From positions 1-64,000 of the forward strand of contig CAKQTG010000002.1 of NCBI GenBank assembly GCA_934276735.1: a stretch of DNA of 64,000 nt, given 5' to 3'. Shown one piece after another: positions 9,701 to 18,500 of this stretch. Source of the stretch: an uncultured Alphaproteobacteria bacterium (GTDB taxonomy: Bacteria; Pseudomonadota; Alphaproteobacteria; Rs-D84). Numbering within the stretch: position 1 is the stretch's first letter; each line of letters begins with the position of its first letter. Both the position numbers and the translations under genes were made by a program. The notes beneath the pieces were generated by a model that ran no database searches, was not told the DNA's origin, and saw nothing but the letters and a program-made list of their open reading frames with translations.

Positions 9701-9812
9701 CCGGCGTGCGACGCGTCCCAGCGCGTGCGACATCGTCGCCATCGGTCGCCCATGATGGCAAAAAAGATACCAACATCAGGCATGTGGCAAAAAAAACTTT
9801 GATTCCTTTCAT
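6729..9812 (-). CDS. Giant Cys-rich exported protein
   Basis: A 1027-residue protein. The start at 9812 gives the signal peptide MKGIKVFFATCLMLVSFLPS; the longer frame to 9962 runs through tRNA-Leu and is rejected. After the signal comes about 130 residues of Ala/Thr/Ser/Arg low complexity. A compact Cys block follows at residues 182-213 (C-x6-C-M-x2-F-C-x8-R-C-x-C-S-x-R), then a mostly helical middle with scattered Cys and a Cys-rich C-terminal half. The same layout and identical Cys spacing occur in the 54439-55500 protein, so the two are paralogues. Probably a cell-surface or periplasmic protein stabilised by disulfides. Function unknown. Confidence 0.7.
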   Translation of the reverse strand: MKGIKVFFATCLMLVSFLPSWATDGDDVARAGTRRTPGAVASNNRGNATGSAPTTSVATSRIATGLGAANAPTVRNRNTTGANITTRGAGTTNVTSRTAVSQRTGGTTAAPARATVSRTAAPARSVTTQSRAAATARSGTLQSRATSRSATSARAAISRAATTDTTKSLTADDVINRDYKKCREVYYNCMDEFCANKDSQLKRCACSSRMNEFDSVKKNLNTVEDKMLDFNQRLLTVNMDKEDAAALNQATEGELAFQQKDTSKSKKMLDEIAKKLNTSFSDSNFDNSLTAISLSLDTDAAFDSVDSLSGAANTAKSGTALYSAALPVCREMATEVCTDDELSIAESGYQVTIEQDCNTVAKTYQTQTDQAREKLREGSALLDMSRLDIYQKRNSDDILTCKSKMLAMLTDSTVCGDNLGKCLDTTGRYIDPTTGEAFLTVDLANLNNLITRPDTDQTWTSVPGNQVFVTYLNSKKKFLEPAMENCQDIADTVWDAFIEDALAQIKLAQESKLEDMRQACTTLTTQCLSDTAKSLQDFDARALSTFGVAADKTVNAMCADVRTACTALLKTTGGDTDWVGGMTTIATDKTFDTVMQTCREVGRACIIQACKSISGNFGLCENIQTSVNRHAIVDRTSCWGDVKACVASAGDDAIKQIWGRQENQIKNDGNFYGLLYDKNYCIDNTTNEDKKCDKSNTGDDTDGDTAADTTTKNRVYDICTTECANASSIECYTCRLAERLWGNCEQNTKTPLPNVTDTNKIKIPITGDTDTLMAWFAKNTGTADAPNSCSNTQCGVGEKMANDGICTPSENFSDDGNKCNPKKRITVFESLSNCCVAEPTDDDQVLDVFGNCCSDAKNKLVPLAPNHPNDYTGKPLDMLFNTNSKKLCLGNTSSYGVAQFYMPDANSPYGTDTNNKKAMLVCVGDKKLSATGTVRDVFPSGDELRCDGHYVIIIYDDATGAYFNPLYNGTTYGTTYESSYNTSAPDSITRKRTYYEKGQWAWLGTGESVDDNTKKEPQHCTITVTGQ

Positions 9813-9875
9813 TCTTTTATATGTCAATGTTAGCAAAATTACAGAATCCCGGGCAAGGGAAAAATAAGAAATTCT

Positions 9876-9960
9876 TGGTGCGAGCAGGGGGACTTGAACC
9901 CCCAAGGTTTGCACCACAGCATCCTTAGTGCTGCGCGTATACCAATTCCGCCATGCTCGC
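9876..9960 (-). tRNA. tRNA-Leu(AAG)
   Basis: A class II tRNA, 85 nt including an encoded CCA. Acceptor stem GCGAGCA/TGCTCGC, D-arm GGCGGAATTGGTATACGC, anticodon stem CAGCA/TGCTG around loop CTAAGGA, a variable arm of about 13 nt, and T-arm GGGGG-TTCAAGT-CCCCC. Position 34 is A (anticodon AAG at 9924-9926), which is uncommon for bacterial leucine tRNAs; if deaminated to inosine it would read CUU, CUC and CUA. Confidence 0.93.
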
Positions 9961-10054
9961 ACAGTGTGTCTATATTCTTATCAATATGTGGTTTGTTTTT
10001 CAACCGTTTTTGTGATACCATATAGGTGAAATCGTAAAGGTAAGGATTTTTAAT

Positions 10055-11563
10055 ATGACAAAATTGCCGAAATTTTTATTGCGTGTGTCGCTGATTGCGA
10101 TGTTGCCGGTGGCCGCAAATGCCGCTGGGACATACTATACCGGGAATTACCAGTCGCCCCAGATGCGCTATAACACGCAATCGTATGCGTCGCGCGGATA
10201 CGGTGCAAATACGACCCAGACGCGCAACTATAACACAACGGGATATTCGGCATATTCGTCAACGCGGCCAACCGTCGGCACCAGAACGGGCCAGGTGAAC
10301 GTCGCACGCACCAATGCGCAACCGACCACAACGACTGCGTCTAGTAAAAATGGATTCTGGCTGGACGCCGGGATTTCGCACGAAAATGCGATGTGGCAAT
10401 TTGAAATGAAGGAATCATCGTCAAAACTGCATTATGATAATGTCAGTTGGAACGTGTTGGATTTGCGTGGTGGATACGTTTTTGACGCAGGCAACACAAA
10501 AATGCAAATTGACGCCGGGTTCAAATACGGTATGCAATACGGCGACAGCAGTATGGTTGACGACGATGTTTCCGATGGTGGGTATTTTGTCACACGCTGG
10601 GTGAATGAAGCGAACGAGGTTATTGGTGATCAAATTGGTCACGCATTGTCGGTCGGAACCAGCAATGGCGGTGATATGTATGGATTTAACGCCGGATTTG
10701 GCCTGACTGATTTCTTTAAGTGGGGCAATATGCGTGTGACACCGTCGTTGGGGTATCGCTATTTCAAATATAAATTGGAAACCAAAAAAAATTATGGATT
10801 GTCAGTTGATACGGCGGCGTGCTTTAAAATAGAAGGCAGTGATGAAATCCAATGTGACCCAGCGATAGTTGTTGAATTGTCTGATGGTTCGCAACAGGTT
10901 TTGTGGCGCGACAGTGTGACTGGGAAAATGGAAGTCGCGTCAAATGCAAAATATATTGACAGCCAGGGAACGTATTATTATCAACAGCCAGGCGTATCCC
11001 ATTCATACGAGGTTGAATGGTCAGGGCCATATTTGGCGTTGGATATGAATTATCTGATAAACGCAAATAATTCGGTCAATGGGCGCGTGGAATTGGGATT
11101 GCCAGGATATAAATCCGTTGGTGACCAGCCGTATCGTTTTGACTGGGCACATCCAAAAAGTGTAGAAGACAAGGCCAGTATCGGCAGTGCAATGCACTTT
11201 GGATTTGGTGCAAATTGGGTGACCGCGATAACAAATTCAGTGTCGCTGTCGCTGGGGCTGACATACGATTACTATACCGTCAGCGACGCGGACGCGACAA
11301 CATATTTGAACGGCGCGTATTATACGGATTTGTATAATAAAAGATTTGAAATATGGCGAACAGAGCATGCATCGGATTCTGAACAAATTAAATCCGAAGC
11401 GGGCATGTTGGGACAAGTTTCCGGAACTGCTGGTGATGAAATCGCAATCAGTATTAAAAATCTGGAATCCCAGTGTAGTGGTTGGAAATGCAGTGCGTCC
11501 AAGGAAATCGATTCGTTCTATCGTTCGTTGGGAATTCGCGTTGGCGTAAATGCCCGGTTCTGA
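10055..11563 (+). CDS. Outer-membrane beta-barrel protein
   Basis: A 502-residue exported protein. The signal peptide ends in PVAANA, then about 90 residues rich in Tyr, Asn, Thr and Arg form a probable flexible region. A long series of amphipathic strands follows from NGFWLDAGISHENAMW to the C-terminal VGVNARF, which ends in Phe as expected for a barrel. The pattern of paired tyrosine-rich strands recalls omptin-like or Protochlamydia-type outer-membrane proteins, but catalytic residues were not identified. The ribosome site AAAGGTAAGG precedes the ATG. The next gene starts 13 bp after its stop and is likely cotranscribed. Confidence 0.7.
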   Translation: MTKLPKFLLRVSLIAMLPVAANAAGTYYTGNYQSPQMRYNTQSYASRGYGANTTQTRNYNTTGYSAYSSTRPTVGTRTGQVNVARTNAQPTTTTASSKNGFWLDAGISHENAMWQFEMKESSSKLHYDNVSWNVLDLRGGYVFDAGNTKMQIDAGFKYGMQYGDSSMVDDDVSDGGYFVTRWVNEANEVIGDQIGHALSVGTSNGGDMYGFNAGFGLTDFFKWGNMRVTPSLGYRYFKYKLETKKNYGLSVDTAACFKIEGSDEIQCDPAIVVELSDGSQQVLWRDSVTGKMEVASNAKYIDSQGTYYYQQPGVSHSYEVEWSGPYLALDMNYLINANNSVNGRVELGLPGYKSVGDQPYRFDWAHPKSVEDKASIGSAMHFGFGANWVTAITNSVSLSLGLTYDYYTVSDADATTYLNGAYYTDLYNKRFEIWRTEHASDSEQIKSEAGMLGQVSGTAGDEIAISIKNLESQCSGWKCSASKEIDSFYRSLGIRVGVNARF

Positions 11564-11576
11564 TAAAGGTTGCGTA

Positions 11577-12194
11577 ATGTTGGCAAGGTTTCGTTCGTTA
11601 TTTATTGGTGCGGTTCTGGCGATTGTGGCCGGGGTGGCAAATGCCGCAAACCTGGGTGGAGTGGCAACGGTGAATGTCACCAGTGATACCGCCGCCACCG
11701 CAAAAAATATGGCGTTGGCGTCTGCGCGTCGTCAAATTATCAATGATGCGCTGTCGCAATATGCGTTGCCAGACCAACTGCAATCAGCAATCTCGGAATC
11801 AAAACCGTCTGATTTGCAAAACCTGATTGTGTCAACAGAAATTTCTGGGGAACAGCAATCGGATACAACATATTCGGCGACGATTTCTATGACGATTGAC
11901 GCGACGGCGGCGACAAATTGGTTGAACGCAAACGGTGTGCAAAATTGGTTGCCAAACAGTGCGTCTGGGGATGCGTTCGTTGTTATTGCAACGCTGTCAG
12001 ATCCAATGGCGAACTGGATTGAATTATACAACATCGCACGCACAGAAAAAATTGATTTGGGAACAAAATATATAAACGCAAGGACGGTCACAATGGAATT
12101 GCCGTCATCGGTGCGTCGTGATTTTGTTGCTGCATTACGCAGTGCGGGATGGCGCGCCTCTGACGACAATGGCACGTTGCGAATCGCACGATAA
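11577..12194 (+). CDS. Exported protein of unknown function
   Basis: A 205-residue protein; the start at 11577 is chosen for AAAGG eight bases upstream and for a clean signal peptide (MLARFRSLFIGAVLAIVAG... ending VANA). The mature part begins NLGGVATVNVTSDTAATAKN, followed by a helix (ALASARRQIINDALSQY) and later YSATISMTIDATAATNWL. The opening, a strand with a helix of repeated Ala/Arg, loosely recalls periplasmic DUF2066-like proteins; this is not secure. It sits directly behind the beta-barrel gene at 10055 in an apparent two-gene operon, so a role in assembling or serving that protein is possible but unproven. Confidence 0.6.
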   Translation: MLARFRSLFIGAVLAIVAGVANAANLGGVATVNVTSDTAATAKNMALASARRQIINDALSQYALPDQLQSAISESKPSDLQNLIVSTEISGEQQSDTTYSATISMTIDATAATNWLNANGVQNWLPNSASGDAFVVIATLSDPMANWIELYNIARTEKIDLGTKYINARTVTMELPSSVRRDFVAALRSAGWRASDDNGTLRIAR

Positions 12195-12212
12195 ATTGTC
12201 GGCAAGAATCCC

Positions 12213-12240
12213 TTGACTTTGTATAAAATTTTTATACATT
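12213..12240 (+). promoter_or_regulatory. Promoter of the 12267 gene
   Basis: TTGACT (12213-12218), a 16-bp spacer, then TACATT (12235-12240), 27 bp before the GTG start. Confidence 0.45.
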
Positions 12241-12266
12241 TCCAATCACTACAAGGAAAGAAAATC

Positions 12267-13136
12267 GTGAAAAAATTATCGCTGTTTTTATTCATGGCGT
12301 TATCGCCAATTGTGGCGCATGCAGATGATGTGCTGGATATGGAACCGGCACCAAAAACGTTGAAATTAAATGTTCGGCGTATGGGATTGGAGTTGTCTAA
12401 AACAACGGTTACAAACGCACGGCAATATGCGGATTCGCCGGTGTCGGCACTGAATGCGTCCAGCCAGGATTATATCAAGGGCGTATCTGATGTCGTGTTG
12501 GAATATAATCACGGTCGTTTCAAATGGGATAACGGCCTGTTTATGGAATACGGTAAAACGACACTGAAACCATATAATGGCCCCAAGACGGTTGATCAAA
12601 ATGCTGATAAAATTGAATTTACCAGTGATGTGGCGCACGCATGTTGGGATTTTTCGGGACTGAAATTCGGGCCGACGGTTCGTGGTGCCTATGACACCCA
12701 ATTCGAAGATAACCCCGACGCACCGCGCCAACAAATTGCTCGTGCCAGTGCTGGTTTGTCCCTGTTTGACCACAAGATTCTGAAAAGTTTATATGCAACG
12801 GGCCTGTATGAATATGATTTTACATACGGACACGCCCAGACCAGCAAAACCGGTATAGAGGCCGGCTGGCGTCTGGAATACGCGGTGCGCGATGGTGTGA
12901 AAATTTCCAGCAATGGTTATTATCGTGAATACTTGCATTATTCTGATTATGTCGGCACAGATTTGGAACGTGATTTGTCGGCGGTGTTGCGATTGGATAC
13001 GAATTTGTGGTCCAGTTTTACGATGGGACCGTATCTGCAATATCGTCTGGCCAAGGCACGTGCCGCCGATGTATATGGCAGCAATTTCATCATTGGCGTA
13101 TCATTTAACTATATAACAAAATTTGATTTGATGTAG
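12267..13136 (+). CDS. Outer-membrane beta-barrel protein
   Basis: A 289-residue exported protein starting at GTG 12267, which has AAGGAAAG just upstream; an in-frame ATG at 12213 lies inside the promoter. Signal peptide MKKLSLFLFMALSPIVAHA. The mature protein has repeated amphipathic strands (FKWDNGLFMEYGKTTL, GLYEYDFTYGHAQTSKTGIE, MGPYLQYRLAKARA) and closes with strand FIIGVSFNYITKFDLM. This is typical of a 10-12 strand barrel. Its closing residue is Met, not the usual aromatic. No specific family is recognised. A strong terminator follows. The gene is probably monocistronic. Confidence 0.65.
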   Translation: MKKLSLFLFMALSPIVAHADDVLDMEPAPKTLKLNVRRMGLELSKTTVTNARQYADSPVSALNASSQDYIKGVSDVVLEYNHGRFKWDNGLFMEYGKTTLKPYNGPKTVDQNADKIEFTSDVAHACWDFSGLKFGPTVRGAYDTQFEDNPDAPRQQIARASAGLSLFDHKILKSLYATGLYEYDFTYGHAQTSKTGIEAGWRLEYAVRDGVKISSNGYYREYLHYSDYVGTDLERDLSAVLRLDTNLWSSFTMGPYLQYRLAKARAADVYGSNFIIGVSFNYITKFDLM

Positions 13137-13142
13137 TGTATG

Positions 13143-13170
13143 CCGGCGCGAAAAATGCGCTGGTTTTTTA
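13143..13170 (+). terminator. Terminator of the 12267 gene
   Basis: CCGGCGC-GAAAAAT-GCGCTGG followed by TTTTTTAT; its T-run reaches the stop of the convergent pbpC gene. Confidence 0.75.
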
Positions 13171-15567
13171 TTTGATTACGCTGAATTCTGTGCGGCCGGC
13201 GTTGCCCAGTGCATCAGATGTTCGGACGGTGTGCGTCCCCATTTTTATTGGGCGCGAAATAATTTCGCCCGACCGGGTTTTGCCGATAAAGTCATCATCA
13301 ATAAACCAAAATATTGTTGCGTCGTTGCGCGTAGAAATTGCTTGGAACGATACGTCGGCAATGTCGCGATTGTCGGTAATTACGATTCGGGTGTCAGCGA
13401 TTGGGGATATAATTACGTTTGTTGGATTGGCGTCAACAATTTCGTCCAGATTGCACCCGGGCATAAATGGGGGTGGGGTGTTGCGCGTGACGCCGGCGCG
13501 TCGGAACATATCCAGATATTCTGCGTCCCAAAATTCATAGACCGCCGTATGCGTCGTGTCTGGCGATGCGTCGCACGCGCGCAATCCGGTCGCGTTATCA
13601 ATCGCAATCGCACGATAAATTGGCGATGTGTCAATGGGCGATACGCCTGGGATAAAATATGAATAAACAGTTTTCGGACAATGTTGCCCGGCCAAACCGC
13701 CAACGCCGTCGCACATAGGTACCAATGCGACGTTCATATCATCGCGCAGAAAATTATTGTTCTGTATCGGGTGACCACGGGCTGCGTCGTATAACGCGAC
13801 GGTGTCGGCCAATGCGAAATAAATCGGTGCGGCCGTGTGCGCCCCTGAAAACGCGTTGTTTGGTGTGCCGTCAAAATTTCCAACCCAGACGATTAAAACA
13901 TAGTCGCCAAATATCCCGGCCGTCCAGGCGTCGCGATATGATGATGATGTGCCTGTTTTCCAATAGTGGCGGATTTGTGATGTTTTGCGGCGTTCAAATG
14001 GTAATGCGGCACTGGGCGCAGATTGACGTGCCAACATATCCAGCGTCAGAAAGTTTGCCTCGGGCGACAGGATTTGCACCCCACGCGACAGTTGCGAGTC
14101 CAGGTTTGTGCGAATTTCATAATGCCGGCCCAGGTTCGCAATGCCTGTGTATATTCCGGCCAGTTCGGACATTGAAACCTCGGCCCCACCCAGGGCGATT
14201 GATATGCCATAATGGTCGGGCGATTTCAGATTTTCAACCCCGTAATCAGACAACATTTGATAGAAATTTCGCACGCCTATTTTACGCAGTAAATCAATCG
14301 CCGGGATATTTCGCGAATGTGTCAATGCTGTATGCGCCAGCACCGGGCCGTAAAATTCACTGTCTGAATTTTCAGGGGCATATACCCCAAAACTGATTTT
14401 CGCGTCGCGCAATAATGTCATACCGTGAATCAGACCGCGGTCGGTGGCGGCGGCGTATATCAATGGTTTCAGGGTTGAACCTGGACTGCGTCGTGCGGTG
14501 ACGCCGTCGTTTTCGCCAAAAATAGATTTATCAAAATAATCAACCGAACCGATGTGCGCTAAAACCTGCATAGTTTTATAGTTGACCAAAATCGCCGCCG
14601 CATTATTGACGCCGTGGGATTTTCGTCGCGCAATTTGCTGGCGCAGTGTCTGGGTCAATCGTTTTTGCAGATTTATGTCCAGCGTCGTTCTGATTTCTGA
14701 ATTGCGCGCGCCAATGTCAGCCCAATAATTTTGTCGCGTGGCAATTTGGCGATCTGTGAAATGTGGGGCGTCAAATGGTAAATCGCGCACGTTATATGTG
14801 TTCAATGGCATTTCGGCCAATGTCACCAGGTGGGCGTCATCTGGGTTTGCGGCAACCCAACGTCGCACCAAATCGCCACGCATATTCATAATGTTGTTTA
14901 GACCCATGTTCGTGTTCAGACCACGACGCGTCGGATTTTGCGGAATTGTTGCCAGGGTAATTGATTCTATGGTTGGCATATCTTGGGCGCGATGATGAAA
15001 ATACACCAGTGCCGCCGCACCAACGCCTTCTATGTTGCCACCATACGGTGCCAGGTTTAAATATGTTTCCAGAATTTCGCGCTTGGAATAAAATGCGTCA
15101 ATATAAATCGCAGCGGCAATTTGTTCCAGTTTGCCAATCGGGCGTCGCGTGTCCAGGTTGTATAATATACGCGCGACCTGCATTGTGATGGTTGATGCGC
15201 CCGCCGGGTGCACCGCGCCACGCGCCCAATTCACGGTGGCGGTCGCCAGTGATACTGGGTTTATGCCTGGGTGATACCAGAAATATTTATCTTCGTATAA
15301 AATGGTGGCGCGGATGATGTCTGGACTGATTTTGTCCAGTGGCGTGAACAATCGATATTTGTCATCGGCCGCCAGGGTCAGCCGCATTAAATTACCATTT
15401 CGGTCGTAATATGCGGTTGAAAAATGTGTGTGCGCTAACAGTGGTGGTGTAAAAAACAATCGCACCGTCCAATATACAACCAGCACGCCGGCAACACAGA
15501 CATACGCCACGCGATGACGACGTATATGTTGCCAAATGCGATGAATAATCAAACTAGTGCGTTTCAT
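13168..15567 (-). CDS. pbpC: Penicillin-binding protein 1C
   Basis: Bifunctional peptidoglycan synthase of 799 residues anchored by an N-terminal membrane segment (about 20-40). The glycosyltransferase domain shows ILYEDKYFWYHPGINP and GASTITMQVAR. The transpeptidase domain shows SPGSTLKP with the nucleophile Ser364, HSRNIPA as the SxN element, and KTGTSSSYRDAW. The C terminus carries the extra PBP1C domain. The gene overlaps the upstream alpha-2-macroglobulin gene by 14 bp, the arrangement known for yfhM-pbpC. The pair is thought to repair the wall after a protease breach; that role is inferred from the family. Confidence 0.95.
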   Translation of the reverse strand: MKRTSLIIHRIWQHIRRHRVAYVCVAGVLVVYWTVRLFFTPPLLAHTHFSTAYYDRNGNLMRLTLAADDKYRLFTPLDKISPDIIRATILYEDKYFWYHPGINPVSLATATVNWARGAVHPAGASTITMQVARILYNLDTRRPIGKLEQIAAAIYIDAFYSKREILETYLNLAPYGGNIEGVGAAALVYFHHRAQDMPTIESITLATIPQNPTRRGLNTNMGLNNIMNMRGDLVRRWVAANPDDAHLVTLAEMPLNTYNVRDLPFDAPHFTDRQIATRQNYWADIGARNSEIRTTLDINLQKRLTQTLRQQIARRKSHGVNNAAAILVNYKTMQVLAHIGSVDYFDKSIFGENDGVTARRSPGSTLKPLIYAAATDRGLIHGMTLLRDAKISFGVYAPENSDSEFYGPVLAHTALTHSRNIPAIDLLRKIGVRNFYQMLSDYGVENLKSPDHYGISIALGGAEVSMSELAGIYTGIANLGRHYEIRTNLDSQLSRGVQILSPEANFLTLDMLARQSAPSAALPFERRKTSQIRHYWKTGTSSSYRDAWTAGIFGDYVLIVWVGNFDGTPNNAFSGAHTAAPIYFALADTVALYDAARGHPIQNNNFLRDDMNVALVPMCDGVGGLAGQHCPKTVYSYFIPGVSPIDTSPIYRAIAIDNATGLRACDASPDTTHTAVYEFWDAEYLDMFRRAGVTRNTPPPFMPGCNLDEIVDANPTNVIISPIADTRIVITDNRDIADVSFQAISTRNDATIFWFIDDDFIGKTRSGEIISRPIKMGTHTVRTSDALGNAGRTEFSVIK

Positions 15568-18500
15568 TTGTCACGGTGAATTTTGACATATCCCCGGTCG
15601 CGTTAATGCCAGGATTATACATAGATTCTGCATGAATTGGAGGAACACTGAATTCGCCCGATGTGGTCAACTGGGCCGTGTATTCAAATAATTCGCCACT
15701 GCGTGATATGTCGGCAAATATGACAACGCGGTCATCGCGCACCTGGGTAAAGTTTGCGTCACCATTTACATCGCCGTCGACGACAAATCCGCCCGGTAAT
15801 AAATCAGTGATTGCGACATTTGGAACAAAATCTGTGCCACGCGCGCGGGCAAAAATTCGAACGGTCACAATGTCGCCAATTTTTGCCGATGTAATGCGAT
15901 TGCCCGCACTGTCCAGATATTCGCGCGAAACCGTCATGCCGTTGGACGCGTCAACATCTGTTATTGGGTATCCGCGCGCAATCAGCGAATAATACGGCGC
16001 GGCGGTGTCGGTGCAAGCCGGGCATTTAATTTCGATGCGCGCCGCATTTTGCGGAATTGTTATGTGCAGTGCGGAATCTGCAATGGTGCCAGACAATTTT
16101 TCGCCATCGGCACTGACTGTTATATTAGCGATTGTGCCATCAGATGTCATTCCGTGCAGGCCCATCACCATTGTGGCTGCTGTAAATGAATCGTAATTGC
16201 CACCGTCCAGATACTTTTGCATGGATTTTGTTATATCTGGTGTGATTGCAAAATAGTTGCGCACGATGTAATTATGCATTGCGTCATTTGCGACATTATT
16301 GGTGAACATACCGGCGTATTCAAAATCATCATCAGATGTACGGTATTTCGCAACCAGTGCGTCGGCCTGGGCGTCTTGGTGCATAATTTTATAAGCCGCA
16401 GCAATGTATGCCCCCATTAAATCACGTTGCCAATTTTTGATATTTTTATCGGCGTATTCCTGGAACAGATTTATGTAATTAGTTGTGACAAAATTGTTCT
16501 GGGTTATGACAAAGATTGCGTGTGCAACCGCACGTGCAGAGGTGTCATCTGTTATTGTGCCACCAGCGTAATCGCGCAAGAAATCAATTGCGCGTTCGTG
16601 CATGTCGCGCGGGACAGTAAATCCTGCGGCGCGTGCGATGGTCAAAAACTGGGCCACGTATGCGGTTGTTTCGGCAACCATCGCATCGTCGGCAGTGTTG
16701 CGTGCGGCGGCAACGTCAACCGACGCGGTGCTGGGCCACAATTCAAATGAACCGTCGGATGCCTGGCGCGATTGCAGTGTGCGTATTGTGTCATCAATAT
16801 GGGTGCGGGAATTTGAATAACGCGTGCCAAGAATAGCATCATTTGGCGCAATAACATATGGAATTGCCGCAGACACAATTTGTTCGGTGCATGGAAAATC
16901 ATAATTTTCCAAATATAAAACCAGTGGCCGCATCAGCACCGAGGCGTTGCCCGAAATCACCAGTTCGCGTGATGCGTTGTCTGGATACATTGGGGTTGGT
17001 TTTGTGCGAATACGGATGTTTGTGTCATCAATAATCCCGGTGCGCGCCGTGGTTCGGAACGCGGTTGTCGGGCGAACGGATATATCAGACGTTGCTGACG
17101 CGCGTGATTTAAATGCGCCATCGGCCATGATTTCGGCGTTTAATGTGATTTGCGCATTGCCCAGTTTGTCGCCCGCCAAAACATTTGTTACAAACAGGCG
17201 TTCAGTGTTTTCAGGAATTGCAATTTTTTCGGTCGCATTGCCCAGTTTCAAATTATCCGACGCGCGCGCAGAAACGTGTGCAATTGCGTCCGCACCCGTC
17301 CCATCGGTCAGGTTTGAAATAACGCCACTGATGTTAAATTTATCGCCCGGTGCGACAACCGTTGGCGCAGACATTGATATAACAACCGGTGATTGAACGG
17401 TAACGGTGGTATCCGCACTGCCCATTGCGGTGGTGTTTGTGGCGACGGCAAATACGCGGACCGCGCCATTAAAGTATTCTGGCAAATTAAACTTTATTTC
17501 ACCCGGGGTATTTGCGGTCACATCAATTATACCGGAATAGAACGCCACCGGGGGCAGGGCGCGCCGCGCAAACGGGTTATTTAATATTTGTTCCATTGCG
17601 TCTGGTCCAACATCACCACCGCCGGTTTTCGCAAATTCACGCAGGATTTTATATTCAGGCAATAACAGCGACAGCGTTTGATATGTCGTTACCTGTAATG
17701 CGGATTTCTGAAAGAAATATTTCAGTGGCTGGGGCACGGTGTATTTTGCAACCTGTAATATTCCCGTGTTGACCGCAAATATCATCATACGCGCATCACG
17801 GTCAGCGGTATATTTTATATCCAGGGTATGATTGCGAACAACATCAGGTGTAGCCAGTTTGATATTTATTTTGTGCTCGTCCAGGTTGACCGAAAATGGC
17901 GTAACTGCATACGCGTATGGATTGGTGAAAATGTCATGGCTGGTGATACTGCGCACAAATGAAACGTTGACGTATCCTGTTCCGGAAAAATCATCAGGCA
18001 CTGTTATGTGCTGCACCGATGTGGTGGTGTCGGCGTGGAACCATTTGTATGCATAAACGCGATCGCGTTCAATTGTAATCAGTCCCGTGCCGGCGTATGG
18101 TGCGGTAATGCTGACCGCGATTTTTTCGCCAGGTTTGTATTCTGGGGCGGACAGTTTAACCTTTAATTCCGCATTTGTGTCGGATTTCATTTCAGTGTTT
18201 TGATTGCCGGCAACAAAATATTCTATGTTGGCCAGTGCCTTGTCCGCAACGTCCAATATTTGAACGAAATATGTTCCCGGCGCGTCGGTATCCAGGCGCA
18301 GTGTGCGACCGGTGACTGGAATATCAATCGGGCTTTGATTTATAATCTTGTCCCGGGTGACCGTTTGGTATTTGTAATATCCGCTGTAATCCTTGACCAG
18401 GCTGGTTAAATTTTCACGACGCACCAGGCGCATACGCAACCCCGTGGCGGCGGCTGGTGTGCCGGTGTGGTCCAGCGCAACCAGATGAACATTACGCGTC

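Noticed and set aside
9812..9962. Upstream extension of the giant Cys-rich ORF
   Set aside because: It translates tRNA-Leu in reverse sense of coding and has no signal peptide; the ATG at 9812 gives a proper one.
13725..14396. 223-residue ORF opposite pbpC
   Set aside because: Antisense to the conserved transpeptidase domain; basic, low-complexity product.
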